Positions 1 through 12,900 of a stretch of 64,000 bases of DNA are shown here, piece after piece (positions within the stretch are counted from its first letter, which is position 1; the number at the start of each line of letters is the position of its first letter). Both the position numbers and the translations under genes were made by a program. Below the pieces are notes generated by a model. That model did not search any database and was not told the DNA's origin. It saw nothing but the letters and a program-made list of their open reading frames with translations. This DNA is from Linanthus parryae (lineage: Eukaryota > Streptophyta > Magnoliopsida > Ericales > Polemoniaceae), in NCBI GenBank assembly GCA_023055425.1, contig JALGPY010000007.1, forward strand, positions 19,416,001-19,480,000, read 5' to 3'.

Positions 1-560
1 ACGGGGAGAGATAGAAGAAGTAAAGGAAAATATGTTGAAGGAATGCAACCGCCACCTCCTCCGTCTCCAACACCGCCTCCGCCGGATTGGATCGTCTTCT
101 CCTCTTCTTCTTGTTTCTTTTTGTTCGTCCTCCTCCAGTCCTCAGTCTTCTGCTTTCATTCTCTTTTTTATATTTCTTTTTCCTTTTTATTTTATTCGGT
201 TAGATTTGTTTTCCTTTTCTTCTTTTAATTTTGGTTAGGGGGGAAATATAATTAGCATGTTAATTTGTAACTTATTAAAAATATCTGAACAAATTTCTTT
301 TTAGAATTACATAATTTATTTTTCATATTGTTTACTTTTTATATAAACATATGAATATTGTTTAATTTCAATATTTTTATATAAAAAAGTGTTTTAATGA
401 AAATAGTTTTTTGCCCTTGATTCCGTTAGCATTTTGTAACACCGTTAGTCGATGGTGGCTATTTGTACCAAAAACTAAACTGCGGGAGGTTTTTCATGTA
501 AATTGAAACCGATGGAGGTTTAGTGCCACTAAATGTAAACTGCATATATGTTTAGTGTCA
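1..560. other. Unique AT-rich sequence with a pyrimidine-rich stretch
   Basis: No gene is recognisable. Positions about 60-235 are strongly C/T-rich on the plus strand. The short open frames there (Pro/Ser/Phe-rich) follow from the base composition and match no family I know. The rest is AT-rich intergenic DNA. Confidence 0.6.
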
Positions 561-565
561 TATGT

Positions 566-568
<3 letters not shown>

Positions 569-624
<56 letters not shown>
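569..624. repeat. (AT)n microsatellite, about 28 units
   Basis: This is an uninterrupted AT dinucleotide tract. A 22-base A run follows at 668-689. Both are simple repeats likely to vary in length between individuals. Confidence 0.97.
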
Positions 625-628
<4 letters not shown>

Positions 629-967
629 AAAGAATAGACAGTGATATTAGTAAGACTGTTTTTTCTCAAAAAAAAAAAAAAAAAAAAAAGTGAGACTGTT
701 GGCGCTTTTTTTTTTTCTCTAGAAAGTTAGCTATTACTTAATGTAGTTAGTTGCAACAGAATTTCAAAATGTTAGTTAACGATTCATGTCCTTATCTCAA
801 ATTCTATCTCTTCTCTTCTTTCCTCTTTCTGTGTTATTCACTTCATCAAGAACCCTAAATTCATCTGTTTGATGAATCTAGGTTTGGTTAATATCAGAGC
901 ATATATGAGGCTAACTGCTCGATTCGATCTTTGGTTTCCGTTCCACACTTATTTTCTCGATGTTTTG

Positions 968-1102
968 ATGGCGGATTCGGCAGTTTCAATTCTTCCAGCC
1001 GGTTTGCGATTCTTCATCTCCAACCTCAATTCTTTGGTGCATGGTAAGATAGATGCGACGAATTATCCTCTCTGGAAGGGTCAAATGATGATGATTCTCT
1101 AA
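968..1102 (+). pseudogene. Copia-type gag N-terminal remnant
   Basis: The open frame from the Met at 968 has a gag-like N-terminus with the hallmark DATNYPLWKGQ seen at the start of plant Ty1/copia gag polyproteins (UBN2-type domain). It stops after 44 codons, before the body of the domain. I see no further gag, protease or polymerase downstream, and no LTRs around it. It is best read as an old, truncated retrotransposon fragment. The stretch 1103-1487 after it has no feature I can support. Confidence 0.6.
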
Positions 1103-1492
1103 GTTAATGATCTATTGCGATATCTGCACTTTTGTGGTGTCAGCGAAGTTCATCACAGCTCCATCGGAATGTTCATCGAAATTCGCTTCTCCAGTAGTGA
1201 ATCTCCAGTAGTGAATCCATTGTATTATTTGACAAACAAAAAGAAAAGATCCATCGTATTATAACTGGTATATGAAATAAGTGTTGAAGAACTCAGACAA
1301 TATCAAAACGCTTGAAGAAGTCAAACCTTATTTGATGTTTGAGGAACATAGACTGGATATCGGCAGGTCTTCTGAACAAGCACCAAAGGTAGAGGATAAT
1401 CCACCCTTGGTAGATTGGCCTGGCAGATTCTTCAGGGAAAACTCAAAAATATTAATTTAACCCCATAAACATTACTGAAACGTCATAAAGTG

Positions 1493-1958
1493 TGTTGTAA
1501 CAGAATTCCTGTTTCAGATCTCCGTTACCAGTTTGTTATAACGTGTGGGTATTCGAGCAAGAACGACGAAAGCAAAACAAGAACGAGACAGATATTTAAC
1601 GTGGTTCACTAACGAATTCGTAACGAACCCGCTAGCTAATCCACGACCAGAACCATATATTTTATTGAGACGAGAACCCGATTACAATGCACGCCGTGGC
1701 CAGAACGGCCACGGCGGCCTACCCGATTACACCCACGCACGCACACACTAGAAAGTTTCTTAAGCTATACTCTCAACCTTCTGTGTTGCTATTGATGATC
1801 AATTCCAAAGGATTGATCCCTTATATATTACTATACGGGGCGGTGGAATACTAAGTCAAAGCATAAGCCGACTTACCACACCACTGCCACAATTCCTTAT
1901 TTGTTTTGCCTTTGACCAAAACATATTACCAAAGTGATTACAAGTCAACAACCCAACA
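1493..1958 (-). repeat. Family A 3' LTR
   Basis: 466 bp, direct repeat of 3036-3501. It is preceded on the minus strand by the polypurine tract at 1970-1959 and followed by the TSD at 1488-1492. It also ends in the PBS-like module (1530-1519). Confidence 0.9.
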
Positions 1959-3035
1959 AATCTCCACCTTGACTTGAGTCATCTCAGCAACTCTGGACCA
2001 GAACTGATGCTTCTCTTCTCAATCCAGAAACGGATGCGTCTCCCAGAACCAGATCAAGCACGCCTCTCCAAATAGATGTTCCGCAGCTGTATGCGAAACC
2101 CGAATCGCCAAATCGTTGCTCCAACTACCATGCGTTCCTGCAACGAATGCGCCCGATGTGGTTGCACTTCCGGAAACAGAAACAAGTGCTCCACCCAGAA
2201 CCAGACTCGAATACATTCACTGAGAAAGCAGAACCGAATGTATTCCAGATGCGCCCAATTGCGTCAGACAGATGCACCATGACAGAATGCCCAGATGTCA
2301 TCCAGACCATATGCACCGATGACGAGTGCCCAAATTGTCATGCCCGATGCGCCCCGTATGCCTTAGATGCGTCAGATGCTCGCCAGAAACAGATCGCGCG
2401 CAGATGCGAGCTCAGTGCGTGTCATGGTACACGTTGCAAAACCAGATGCACGCCAGAACAAGCTCGTGCATAATGCGCGCTTGAACCAGAATCAGATGCG
2501 CGTGCCAAAAATCTCACGCGCCAGATGCTCCATGCCGTTGCTCCAACTCCAACGAGTTCCTGCAACGCATGAGCCAGAACCAGATTCAATTCACACGCCA
2601 GATGCTCCACGCCGGGAGCCGGATTGCGCCTGAACGTCAATCGCCATAACGCCAGATGCGCGTGAACCGCCAGATTCGCGCAAGTACTGAATACGTGCTG
2701 GATTTGCCAAATCCCTTTGACGCCTAATCAAATGCGCGCCAGATTGCTCCAACAGGAGGCCGAATAGTCCCCTGCACAGGACTTCAGATGGTGGGAGTAC
2801 CTGCTTCTCTCTCACAAACAGACCGATCTTGATCGCCAAACCAGACGTCGTTCTTGGCTGAATCTCGAAACCCAACCTCCCGATAGCCTGCTCCACCTGA
2901 ATCGCGAAACCCTAGCTTTGAGTTCCACTAAAACGTGAAACCCTAGCTCTTGGCTCCACCCGGATCTTGGAACCCCGGCTCTGATACCAGTTTGTTAAAA
3001 CTCGTGTTCCTCCTGACCTGGCTCGGATACCAATT
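1959..3035 (-). other. Non-coding interior of family A
   Basis: Interior rich in degenerate copies of a CCAGATGCGC-like motif (plus-strand spelling). It carries no retroelement protein. The segment 2081-2150, read on the minus strand, contains TTGCAGGAAC, AGTTGGAGCAAC and GGTTTCGCATACAGCTGCG. The same words occur near the 3' end of the family B interior (about 17394-17460), so the two families share ancestry. Confidence 0.75.
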
Positions 3036-3501
3036 TGTTGTAACAGAACTCCTGTTTCAGAGCTCCGTTACCAGTTTGTTATAACGTGTGGGTATTCGAG
3101 CAAGAACGACGAAAGCGAAACAAGAACGAGACAAATATTTAACGTGGTTCACTAACGAATTCGTAACGAACCCGCTAGCTAATACACGACCAGAACCAGA
3201 TATTTTATTGAGACGAGAACCCGATTACAATGCACGTCGTGGCCAGAACGGCCACAGCGGCCTACCCGATTACACCCACACACGCACACACTAAAAAGTT
3301 TCTTAAGCTATACTCTCAACTCTCTGTGTTGCTACTGATGATCAATTCAAAAGGATTGATCCTTTATATATTACTATATGGGGCGGTGGAATACTAAGTC
3401 AAAGCATAAGCCGACTTACCACACCACTGCCACAATTCCTTATTTGTTTTGCCTTTGACCAAAACATATTACCAAAGTGATTACAAGTCAACAACCCAAC
3501 A
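3036..3501 (-). repeat. Family A 5' LTR
   Basis: 466-bp LTR, minus orientation, TG...CA ends. A TATA-like TATATAAAGG on the minus strand near 3360 sits in the middle. The last 41 bases of the LTR contain a second PBS-like motif (TGGTAACGGAGC, 3073-3062). Confidence 0.9.
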
Positions 3502-3506
3502 AAGTG

Positions 3507-5134
3507 GTAGACCCCCTCCCACCCCCCCAGCCGTGTTCCACTTGCGATTTTGCTCACTATAGGCTAGGACCCATCTTGAACGGACTACATTGGATATTGG
3601 AAATCAGTATATTATGTTCTTATGTAGGAAAACACACTCATTTCTTAAGGAACTGCCGCGATCTTGAGAGAGTTTGTATTCACATACAGTAACATTGAAG
3701 CTTTGGTCTTAACTGAGTTTTTCCTAGTCTTACACATGAACACATCAAACATTGTCAAATTTGTTCATCATGTCAGTGTTGTACCCATTACCCAGGTGAT
3801 ACAAGTTAAACTGACTATTGTGCAGGTGTGTGTATCCAGGAATCATAAATACCCTCTGGCTGAACTTATGATTAGGTGACCCTGCTAAAAGAGTGTCCAA
3901 ATTTGTGACAAGGGTACAGGCATACGATGTCATTGGAGTATTTTACATAGTAGTAGTATGTAGGACGAAGAACACTTTGACCCACTGTATTTAGGCATCA
4001 AAATAATTATCGCTTGCCAATTACATTGAATCCTTGGGGGTAGTATTTTCTTTCAAAGAGATCTGTTAGATTTCTTCAGTTATGTAGGGGCAGAATGTCT
4101 ATATCCAAAATCTTGGGAGGGGGGGGGGGGGGGGGGGGTCAAAGTGTCTTTAATCATAGTGTATATTAATGCTCATAAACCTGAATAATTCATTTGACCT
4201 TGCACTTGTGTGTTTGTGACTTGTCAATCGATAACAAAGAGAAACATGCTAGTGTTAATGATTTTACGCCCACAAATTTTGATCACGAAAAATGAAGGAG
4301 GCAAGAGTACAGAAGAAACAAGAGCACCAATTTACCATCCGACCATGATTTAAAACATTTGATTGTCGAAATGAATGAAGATCATATTCGCCACACATCT
4401 CATACCCTTATCCCCAAGAGTTATGCCGAACACGAGTATCCATATTATAAAATAGTTGTTTAACTAACTATGATTTTTCAACCGTTAGATTAAATCAACC
4501 TCATCCCCACTATTAGATCTCACCTACTTATTACATCTCTAACGACCCACTCTATTTGGACATCCCTAACTACCCACTCTCTTTGGACATCCCTAACTAA
4601 TAGGAGAGATGTTTTTCTCAACTACATACCTAACTATTACGAGATAGGTTGTGAGTGATTCCCACGTAATGCTCATCCCGTACTTGGAAGTTGTTTTTTT
4701 GTTTTTTTTTCACCACATTTGTAAATATAATTTTTGGATAACACATTTAAATTCATTTAAAAAAACACCTCTAAATTCAAAAACTATCCAATTTAGGATA
4801 GTCCCCTCGGGCACGGACAATACACTAGTAGTAATTAACTTAGGATGAAGCTATTAGGTTATACATATCAATAATAAGTATCATCTGCTCAGAATCAAAC
4901 GTAATGAAATATAATTGGTTTATTTCATCTTATCTAAATGAGAGCTGGCTACATATAGCTTATTGTTTGTCGAATGACAAACTAAACCAAATAAATAAAT
5001 AAAATAGATGATCGCCTCGTATTCCTATTTCAACAGGAAAGGCGTACATAAAAAATAAAAATAAAAATAAAAATAAAATGTGACTAGTCGGGTACTCCAA
5101 TTATTATTGGATGCTTCCACAATTGACAGGTGCT
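3507..5134. other. Unique intergenic sequence with simple repeats
   Basis: No gene seen. It contains a 20-base G run (4119-4138), a 27-bp direct repeat (4539-4565 and 4566-4592, starting CTAAC and containing TTTGGACATCC) and an (AAAAAT)n tract at about 5050-5078. Confidence 0.6.
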
Positions 5135-5762
5135 TCATTTGTTCATGCCGGTTGAGTTCTTAACCGAATCAGCTGCATTTTGCGCCTTTTCCTTAACTTG
5201 CTGACCAGCCTAAACCAGTTTGAGGTTGGTAAGTATAAGAAAACATATCAATTAAAAATTGTTGTTGAATTGTAAATTCGAGTGCGAATAGAGAATGATT
5301 GCGAACCTGGTGAAGGCTCTCGTTGGCCGAATGTGCAACGTCACGAGCCTTGTCCATCATCTGGTTGCCCTTTTCCTAAAAATTGAAAATGAATAATGTA
5401 ACGGATCAATTAATCACAAAAAGTGCTACTTGACATGTAATTCTGTAAACAATCGTATTATCGATGTGAGATTAGAATGAAGTAGCACACCAATTTGTAA
5501 AGTTTGGATTGTCTGTTCCAAACAAACATGTATGGCTAAGTTTTCACCCACCGTAGGTCAGTCAGTTTCTACAGAACGATGTAATGTAACTGGCATTTCA
5601 AATCCCAATTTTTTACAAGAATATAAACAACTTTTCATCTAAAAATAAAAGAAATGACAAAAGTATCCTTGAGATGACCCCTCAAAATAAGTGTAATCAT
5701 CTCACCTGAGCTTGGCCTTGGGCCTGGCCAGCGTGGTAACTTGCGTTCTGAGAGTTGTCCAT
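5135..5762 (-). CDS. KIN/LEA-like small stress-induced protein, copy 1
   Basis: Spliced gene with coding exons 5762-5706, 5375-5307 and 5209-5135. All introns are GT-AG and in phase 0. The product is 66 residues, hydrophilic, rich in Ala, Gln, Lys and Asn. It starts MDNSQNASYHAGQ, has EKGNQMMDKARD in the middle and ends TGMNK. Length, AGQ repeats and C-terminus match the Arabidopsis KIN1/KIN2 and related 66-residue LEA-like family: small, probably cytosolic or nuclear proteins of unknown biochemical role, induced by cold, drought and abscisic acid (ABA) or abundant in pollen. The ATG is chosen because it begins the conserved family N-terminus. A second copy with the same structure lies at 35002-35369. 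The reading frame shows no damage. Family assignment is confident; function beyond stress association is inference. Confidence 0.93.
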
Positions 5763-5841
5763 GTCTGCTTTCTCTTCTATCTTTTGATGAGATGAAACTA
5801 TTATTGCTTGAGATGAGTTTTCCTTTTGGCAAAGCAAATCA

Positions 5842-5848
5842 ATTTATA
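5842..5848 (-). promoter_or_regulatory. TATA box of KIN-like gene copy 1
   Basis: TATAAAT on the minus strand, 80 bases upstream of the ATG. The same word sits at the equivalent place in copy 2 (35482-35488). Confidence 0.75.
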
Positions 5849-5871
5849 GATGTTGAGAGCAAACTTGTGAT

Positions 5872-5883
5872 CCACACGTGTGG
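5872..5883. promoter_or_regulatory. G-box/ABRE palindrome upstream of KIN-like gene copy 1
   Basis: Palindrome CCACACGTGTGG with a CACGTG core (5875-5880), 27 bases beyond the TATA box. CACGTG/ACGTGT elements bind bZIP ABF/AREB factors and give ABA and dehydration response. Copy 2 keeps the core and the spacing. Confidence 0.7.
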
Positions 5884-6084
5884 AGTACTCCGCAAATTAA
5901 GGAGACATTAGTTGCTCTATTTTCTCGTGTCTGCATATTTTCCTTCTGAATCGGTAGCCATGCTAAATGTATAGAGAGCTATTGCAGCTTAGCTCTATAA
6001 ACTTTTCATCCTTTAATTTCACGTGTTAAAGTACAATTGGTTAAGATTATTTTTCAAATTATGGAATAGTATATTTTTTCTCTC

Positions 6085-6140
6085 AAAACTTTTTTTTTCG
6101 ATCAAAGAGAACTTCATTAATATATAACGAAAATACATAA
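6085..6140 (-). repeat. Possible LINE 3'-tail remnant
   Basis: On the minus strand a phrase like ATTAATGAAGTTCTC runs into an A-rich tail, which resembles the 3' ends of plant LINEs. Too short to prove. The rest of 5884-6257 shows nothing recognisable. Confidence 0.3.
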
Positions 6141-6944
6141 CTTGCCAAACCGATGACTAAATAGACACCTACCTTAACATCACTACTTAAACACCAAGGC
6201 TAGAATTTGAACGGCCTCTAACCCTTCTCAAAACTTACCACCTATTAGGACAAACACTGTTCACTACAACAAATTCTGCCTCCGTTGACAGCAAAAATTG
6301 TCGCTAGAAAGGCCAAATATGTCGGTAGAAATTCTATCGACAAATAATTTTTTGACGGAAAATGGTCACTACAAGTCGGTCGTTAGTATTAAGGCCGACA
6401 AATCTCAATTACGTCGGCAGAAAAAAAAAAAAAAAAAAAAAAAGACGACATCAATTTTTGTCGACAGTTTAAATCTAACAACAAACCTTTTCTGTCGCTA
6501 GTACAACTACCGACAAGTAAGTTTAGTAGTTTATGAAGCTAAGTGACAAATATTTTTGTCACTAGTAGATATGATTACATCTTCCTGGCGACACACGTAT
6601 TTGTCGGCTGTATCACAACCAAATAAAAAAAATGGGAATTTTTACTAATATGCAGACATGCACCCAAAATTCCAACATTACTCAAACATATATGCACAAC
6701 TGTGCTCAAATCCAAGATCAACCCTCCAAAAGTGGGATATTTTACATCAAAAACCAAAAAAAATACTGCATAATAACTATTTTGCATCCTTAGCCGAGTT
6801 AAAGAGTTGTACAAATTAAAGGGTCGTAGTATTAAGTTAACAAAAGAAGCAGCTTGCGTTTCAAAGTTCAAAAACTATTACATCTAGAGGAATCAAGTGC
6901 CCAGAATTCAACTACTAATTGTTATATCATCAAGTGTCCAGAAT

Positions 6945-9900
6945 CACCGGCCAGTAGTTATTTCGGTCCTTCGATGAGCTGAACCTATACCAGCGACACG
7001 AAACCTGCAAACAATGAAAAAAAAATCATAAGCTGTATGGTTTGACAACAATGAATATTGCGTACGATATACATCATACGAGTTACAACACCAACTCATC
7101 ATATACATATTAATTGTAAATGGTAATCATATACAAGCTTTTTCCGAGCTTAACTTCAATCATAGAGTAATAGTCTAGAATTACATCCTTGAGGTAAGTT
7201 TGTATAAACAGTTATATAAGTCAAAACAATGACACAGCAGCAGCAGCACCAACAACAACACCAACTCAAACAAATGATGAAAGGAGATATTGAAAAACAG
7301 AAATGCTATTTCACAATGAAGGTAAAATGTATATTCTAACCTGACAGATGGTGAACAGGAGCGCATAGCCCTCGCGACAGCTATACGTCATTTCACCAGT
7401 ACCGAAAACCCCAATCCTCAATAGTACCATCAAAGTGCTCCACGCAAAGATAAAAATCTGTTTTAATGAATGGAGGAATCCTATGCGCTTCCTAATTGTT
7501 CCTTCAGATAGAAACATAGAGCACAATGGCAATTCAGAATTCAATAAAATGTGTGAAAGCACTACACAACAAAGTCAGCAGCTACATATAGAGAAACTAA
7601 ATTTTTCGAGACCGCGGAGGAAAGTTATAACCAGATATCTTAGGAGGGGCATACATTTTCAAACCTTGAATACCAAATATTCAAAACAGCATTGAGCTAT
7701 CTGTCCCTTACCTGTGCCCAACTGGAATTCAAAATTCCAGGAGTTTCCCCTGGTATGCAGGCTCCAACTGCAACAAATGTTGTGTATAGAAATCCTCTTT
7801 CTTCAATGGCTGTTATGAATAGAAAGAGTACACAGAGCATTAGAGTAATAGAAGAAAGTTCATAGAAATGGAAAATTAGCAGCCCCTGATTTAAGAAGCA
7901 ACGTGGAAAAATTTCTTACCGTGATTGAGAGAGAAGAAGAACTCAAAGAGCCAAGTCAAGAAAGGATTCTTTCCTGGTAGGCTGGTACAACCAACGGCTG
8001 CAAACTTTCCAATCGCACGACCACATAGTCAAAAAATGAAATCAAATGTCTTCAATGTTGACTCTTTTGATCAAGGGCAAGAAATCCAGGGTCACACTGA
8101 CTGAATGTGACATGACTTTTTAACCGTGGTAGTCCACATGAATAAATGTTACACCCAAAAAAAAAGGACTGTATTATTCCTCTAGTAAAAGAAAACATAA
8201 ACATAAACATTAAAAACGTGTATAGGTTTTCTCAATACATTTATATTACCAGCAAAGATAGAAAAAAATTGTGTCACGCATATTGGGTAGATCAGCAACT
8301 TTACCCAATAATTAAAGGACAGTCATCAACACATTTATCTAATAAATAAAGGATAATTATTAGCAAATTTACCCAAATTTACTTAACAAATTTACGCATA
8401 TTGGGTAGATCATCAAATTGCCTGAAAATGAGAACGATTATCAGCAATAAATAGAGGACAAATAGAGAAATGGCACAAACTTATACTGTGGACACCAGAA
8501 GAGTACCCTGACTGTCAAGCTTTCCTACAAACAAAGCTACAAAATCAACATGTCAAGACATCAAGATACAAACAAAGCTACAAAATCAACAGTATCCTTT
8601 GTTACTGTTCAAATGAACTGATATTCCTTTTAGAATTTAGCTTAATCATGCTATTCTTAATGAAGTAGTAGCTTAATCGATGATGTATCGAACAAATGTT
8701 CATGACCAGCAAACTTCAAGCCCATATAATGTAGCCACTATTTACAAACATTAACACTAATATTTGGGTGTGATTTTAAATCTGGAATTTTCGAGAGAGT
8801 ATTTGCGATCACATATGACAGCCAAATGATAACCCTGCAAAAGAGATTAAAAAAAAAAAGCGCAGAAAATGCAAATTCAAACCAAAATCTGTTAACAGGA
8901 CTTGTAAATTCCAAGAGTTCGAATGAAATGTTTTCATTGAACTATGTTTTCCAGAGAGTACCCAATCAAGAATCAGAATTAAAGAAAGCGAGATAGAAAG
9001 GATAGAAACAATGTGAACTTACCAGTGCACCGAGGATGAGAAGAGAATGATCTAAAAAACAATATAAAAGCTAGAAATGATCATTACCTTATAGCCTTAT
9101 CGGTTTTTCCAACTTCTATTGGTGCCATAAACGTCTTAATCCAGTAGGTGTAATCCAATACTATTCGCTCCATAAGATATCTTCCCACTTCGAAGAAAAG
9201 TGCACTAAGATTTCTAAGTACAGGAGCCTAAATCTCAGATCACTAAAAAGGTACAGGACTCACCAATTCAAGGATCCATTAATCTCTAAATAAACTTTCA
9301 CCACAGTACCTACAATGTGAGATGTAGGTCCACACAATGACGAAGATAGGAGAGAATACTAAAACCACCTAAACGCATTGTGTGAACAGTTCTGGCATTA
9401 ACAAAACAACTGCTCGCAAATCAACAAAGCCATAGAACAGAGGGAAGAAATACTTATGTGGATATGCTACTTTTAACCAATCTCTAAGTTACATGTTTTT
9501 TTTACAAAATCATAATGCTCTCAACGAATAAGATGGAGAAGCGACATAAGCTTACATATTTTTCTTAGTGATGTTATAAAGAGATGCATGTAAGATAAGT
9601 AAAGAATTCAGATAAACCATGTACTTGACTGCAAGAAAATTAGCAGCCCCTGATTTAAGAAGCAACGTGGAAAAATTTCTTACCGTGATTGAGAGAGAAG
9701 AAGAACTCAAAGAGCCAAGTCAAGAAAGGATTCTTTCCTGGTAGGCTGGTACAACCAACGGCTGCAAACTTTCCAATCGCACGACCACATAGTCAAAAAA
9801 TGAAATCAAATGTCTTCAACGTTGACTCTTTTGATCAAGGGCAAGAAATCCAGGGTCACACTGACTGAATGTGACATGACTTTTTAACCGTGGTAGTCCA

Positions 9901-12900
9901 CATGAATAAATGTTACACCCAAAAAAAAAGGACTGTATTATTCCTCTAGTAAAAGAAAACATAAACATAAACATTAAAAACGTGTATAGGTTTTCTCAAT
10001 ACATTTATATTACCAGCAAAGATAGAAAAAAATTGTGTCACGCATATTGGGTAGATCAGCAACTTTACCCAATAATTAAAGGACAGTCATCAACACATTT
10101 ATCTAATAAATAAAGGATAATTATTAGCAAATTTACCCAAATTTACTTAAAAAATTTACGCATATTGGGTAGATCATCAAATTGCCTGAAAATGAGAACG
10201 ATTATCAGCAATAAATAGAGGACAAATAGAGAAATGGCACAAACTTATACTGTGGACACCAGAAGAGTACCCTGACTGTCAAGCTTTCCTACAAACAAAG
10301 CTACAAAATCAACATGTCAAGACATCAAGATACAAACAAAGCTACAAAATCAACAGTATCCTTTGTTACTGTTCAAATGAACTGATATTCCTTTTAGAAT
10401 TTAGCTTAATCATGCTATTCTTAATGAAGTAGTAGCTTAATCGATGATGTATCGAACAAATGTTCATGACCAGCAAACTTCAAGCCCATATAATGTAGCC
10501 ACTATTTACAAACATTAACACTAATATTTGGGTGTGATTTTAAATCTGGAATTTTCGAGAGAGTATTTGCGATCACATATGACAGCCAAATGATAACCCT
10601 GCAAAAGAGATTAAAAAAAAAAAAGCGCAGAAAATGCAAATTCAAACCAAAATCTGTTAACAGGACTTGTAAATTCCAAGAGTTCGAATGAAATGTTTTC
10701 ATTGAACTATGTTTTCCAGAGAGTACCCAATCAAGAATCAGAATTAAAGAAAGCGAGATAGAAAGGATAGAAACAATGTGAACTTACCAGTGCACCGAGG
10801 ATGAGAAGAGAATGATCTAAAAAACAATATAAAAGCTAGAAATGATCATTACCTTATAGCCTTATCGGTTTTTCCAACTTCTATTGGTGCCATAAACGTC
10901 TTAATCCAGTAGGTGTAATCCAATACTATTCGCTCCATAAGATATCTTCCCACTTCGAAGAAAAGTGCACTAAGATTTCTAAGTACAGGAGCCTAAATCT
11001 CAGATCACTAAAAAGGTACAGGACTCACCAATTCAAGGATCCATTAATCTCTAAATAAACTTTCACCACAGTACCTACAATGTGAGATGTAGGTCCACAC
11101 AATGACGAAGATAGGAGAGAATACTAAAACCACCTAAACGCATTGTGTGAACAGTTCTGGCATTAACAAAACAACTGCTCGCAAATCAACAAAGCCATAG
11201 AACAGAGGGAAGAAATACTTATGTGGATATGCTACTTTTAACCAATCTCTAAGTTACATGTTTTTTTTACAAAATCATAATGCTCTCAACGAATAAGATG
11301 GAGAAGCGACATAAGCTTACATATTTTTCTTAGTGATGTTATAAAGAGATGCATGTAAGATAAGTAAAGAATTCAGATAAACCATGTACTTGACTGCAAG
11401 AAAATTAGCAGCCCCTGATTTAAGAAGCAACGTGGAAAAATTTCTTACCGTGATTGAGAGAGAAGAAGAACTCAAAGAGCCAAGTCAAGAAAGGATTCTT
11501 TCCTGGTAGGCTGGTACAACCAACGGCTGCAAACTTTCCAATCGCACGACCACATAGTCAAAAAATGAAATCAAATGTCTTCAACGTTGACTCTTTTGAT
11601 CAAGGGCAAGAAATCCAGGGTCACACTGACTGAATGTGACATGACTTTTTAACCGTGGTAGTCCACATGAATAAATGTTACACCCAAAAAAAAAGGACTG
11701 TATTATTCCTCTAGTAAAAGAAAACATAAACATAAACATTAAAAACGTGTATAGGTTTTCTCAATACATTTATATTACCAGCAAAGATAGAAAAAAATTG
11801 TGTCACGCATATTGGGTAGATCAGCAACTTTACCCAATAATTAAAGGACAGTCATCAACACATTTATCTAATAAATAAAGGATAATTATTAGCAAATTTA
11901 CCCAAATTTACTTAAAAAATTTACGCATATTGGGTAGATCATCAAATTGCCTGAAAATGAGAACGATTATCAGCAATAAATAGAGGACAAATAGAGAAAT
12001 GGCACAAACTTATACTGTGGACACCAGAAGAGTACCCTGACTGTCAAGCTTTCCTACAAACAAAGCTACAAAATCAACATGTCAAGACATCAAGATACAA
12101 ACAAAGCTACAAAATCAACAGTATCCTTTGTTACTGTTCAAATGAACTGATATTCCTTTTAGAATTTAGCTTAATCATGCTATTCTTAATGAAGTAGTAG
12201 CTTAATCGATGATGTATCGAACAAATGTTCATGACCAGCAAACTTCAAGCCCATATAATGTAGCCACTATTTACAAACATTAACACTAATATTTGGGTGT
12301 GATTTTAAATCTGGAATTTTCGAGAGAGTATTTGCGATCACATATGACAGCCAAATGATAACCCTGCAAAAGAGATTAAAAAAAAAAAAAGCGCAGAAAA
12401 TGCAAATTCAAACCAAAATCTGTTAACAGGACTTGTAAATTCCAAGAGTTCGAATGAAATGTTTTCATTGAACTATGTTTTCCAGAGAGTACCCAATCAA
12501 GAATCAGAATTAAAGAAAGCGAGATAGAAAGGATAGAAACAATGTGAACTTACCAGTGCACCGAGGATGAGAAGAGAATGATCTAAAAAACAATATAAAA
12601 GCTAGAAATGATCATTACCTTATAGCCTTATCGGTTTTTCCAACTTCTATTGGTGCCATAAACGTCTTAATCCAGTAGGTGTAATCCAATACTATTCGCT
12701 CCATAAGATATCTTCCCACTTCGAAGAAAAGTGCACTAAGATTTCTAAGTACAGGAGCCTAAATCTCAGATCACTAAAAAGGTACAGGACTCACCAATTC
12801 AAGGATCCATTAATCTCTAAATAAACTTTCACCACAGTACCTACAATGTGAGATGTAGGTCCACACAATGACGAAGATAGGAGAGAATACTAAAACCACC

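Larger units (their letters stand above)
1493..3501 (-). mobile_element. Complete non-autonomous LTR retrotransposon, family A
   Basis: Two 466-bp direct repeats (1493-1958 and 3036-3501) bound a 1,077-bp interior. The 5-bp TSD AAGTG lies at 1488-1492 and 3502-3506. On the minus strand the LTRs start TGTTGGGTTG and end TTACAACA. The 5' LTR (3036-3501) is followed by a primer-binding site (PBS) variant TGGTATCCGAGC at 3032-3021. A polypurine tract AAGGTGGAGATT (1970-1959) precedes the 3' LTR. By eye the LTRs differ at about 16 sites (roughly 3.5%), so insertion is not recent. No gag or pol is encoded, so it must have moved with enzymes from another element. A perfect initiator-Met PBS (TGGTATCAGAGC) lies deeper in the interior at 2989-2978. 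Confidence 0.93.

Noticed and set aside
32..238. Overlapping open frames rich in Pro, Ser and Phe
   Set aside because: They follow from C/T-rich sequence and overlap in different frames; no domain.
2019..2896. Several 60-130-codon frames on both strands in the family A interior
   Set aside because: Frames overlap on both strands and track the repeated CCAGATGCGC-like words; no homology recognised.
3590..3690. CCHC-like CSYVGKHTHFLRNC segment
   Set aside because: Spacing does not fit C-x2-C-x4-H-x4-C and no gag context surrounds it.
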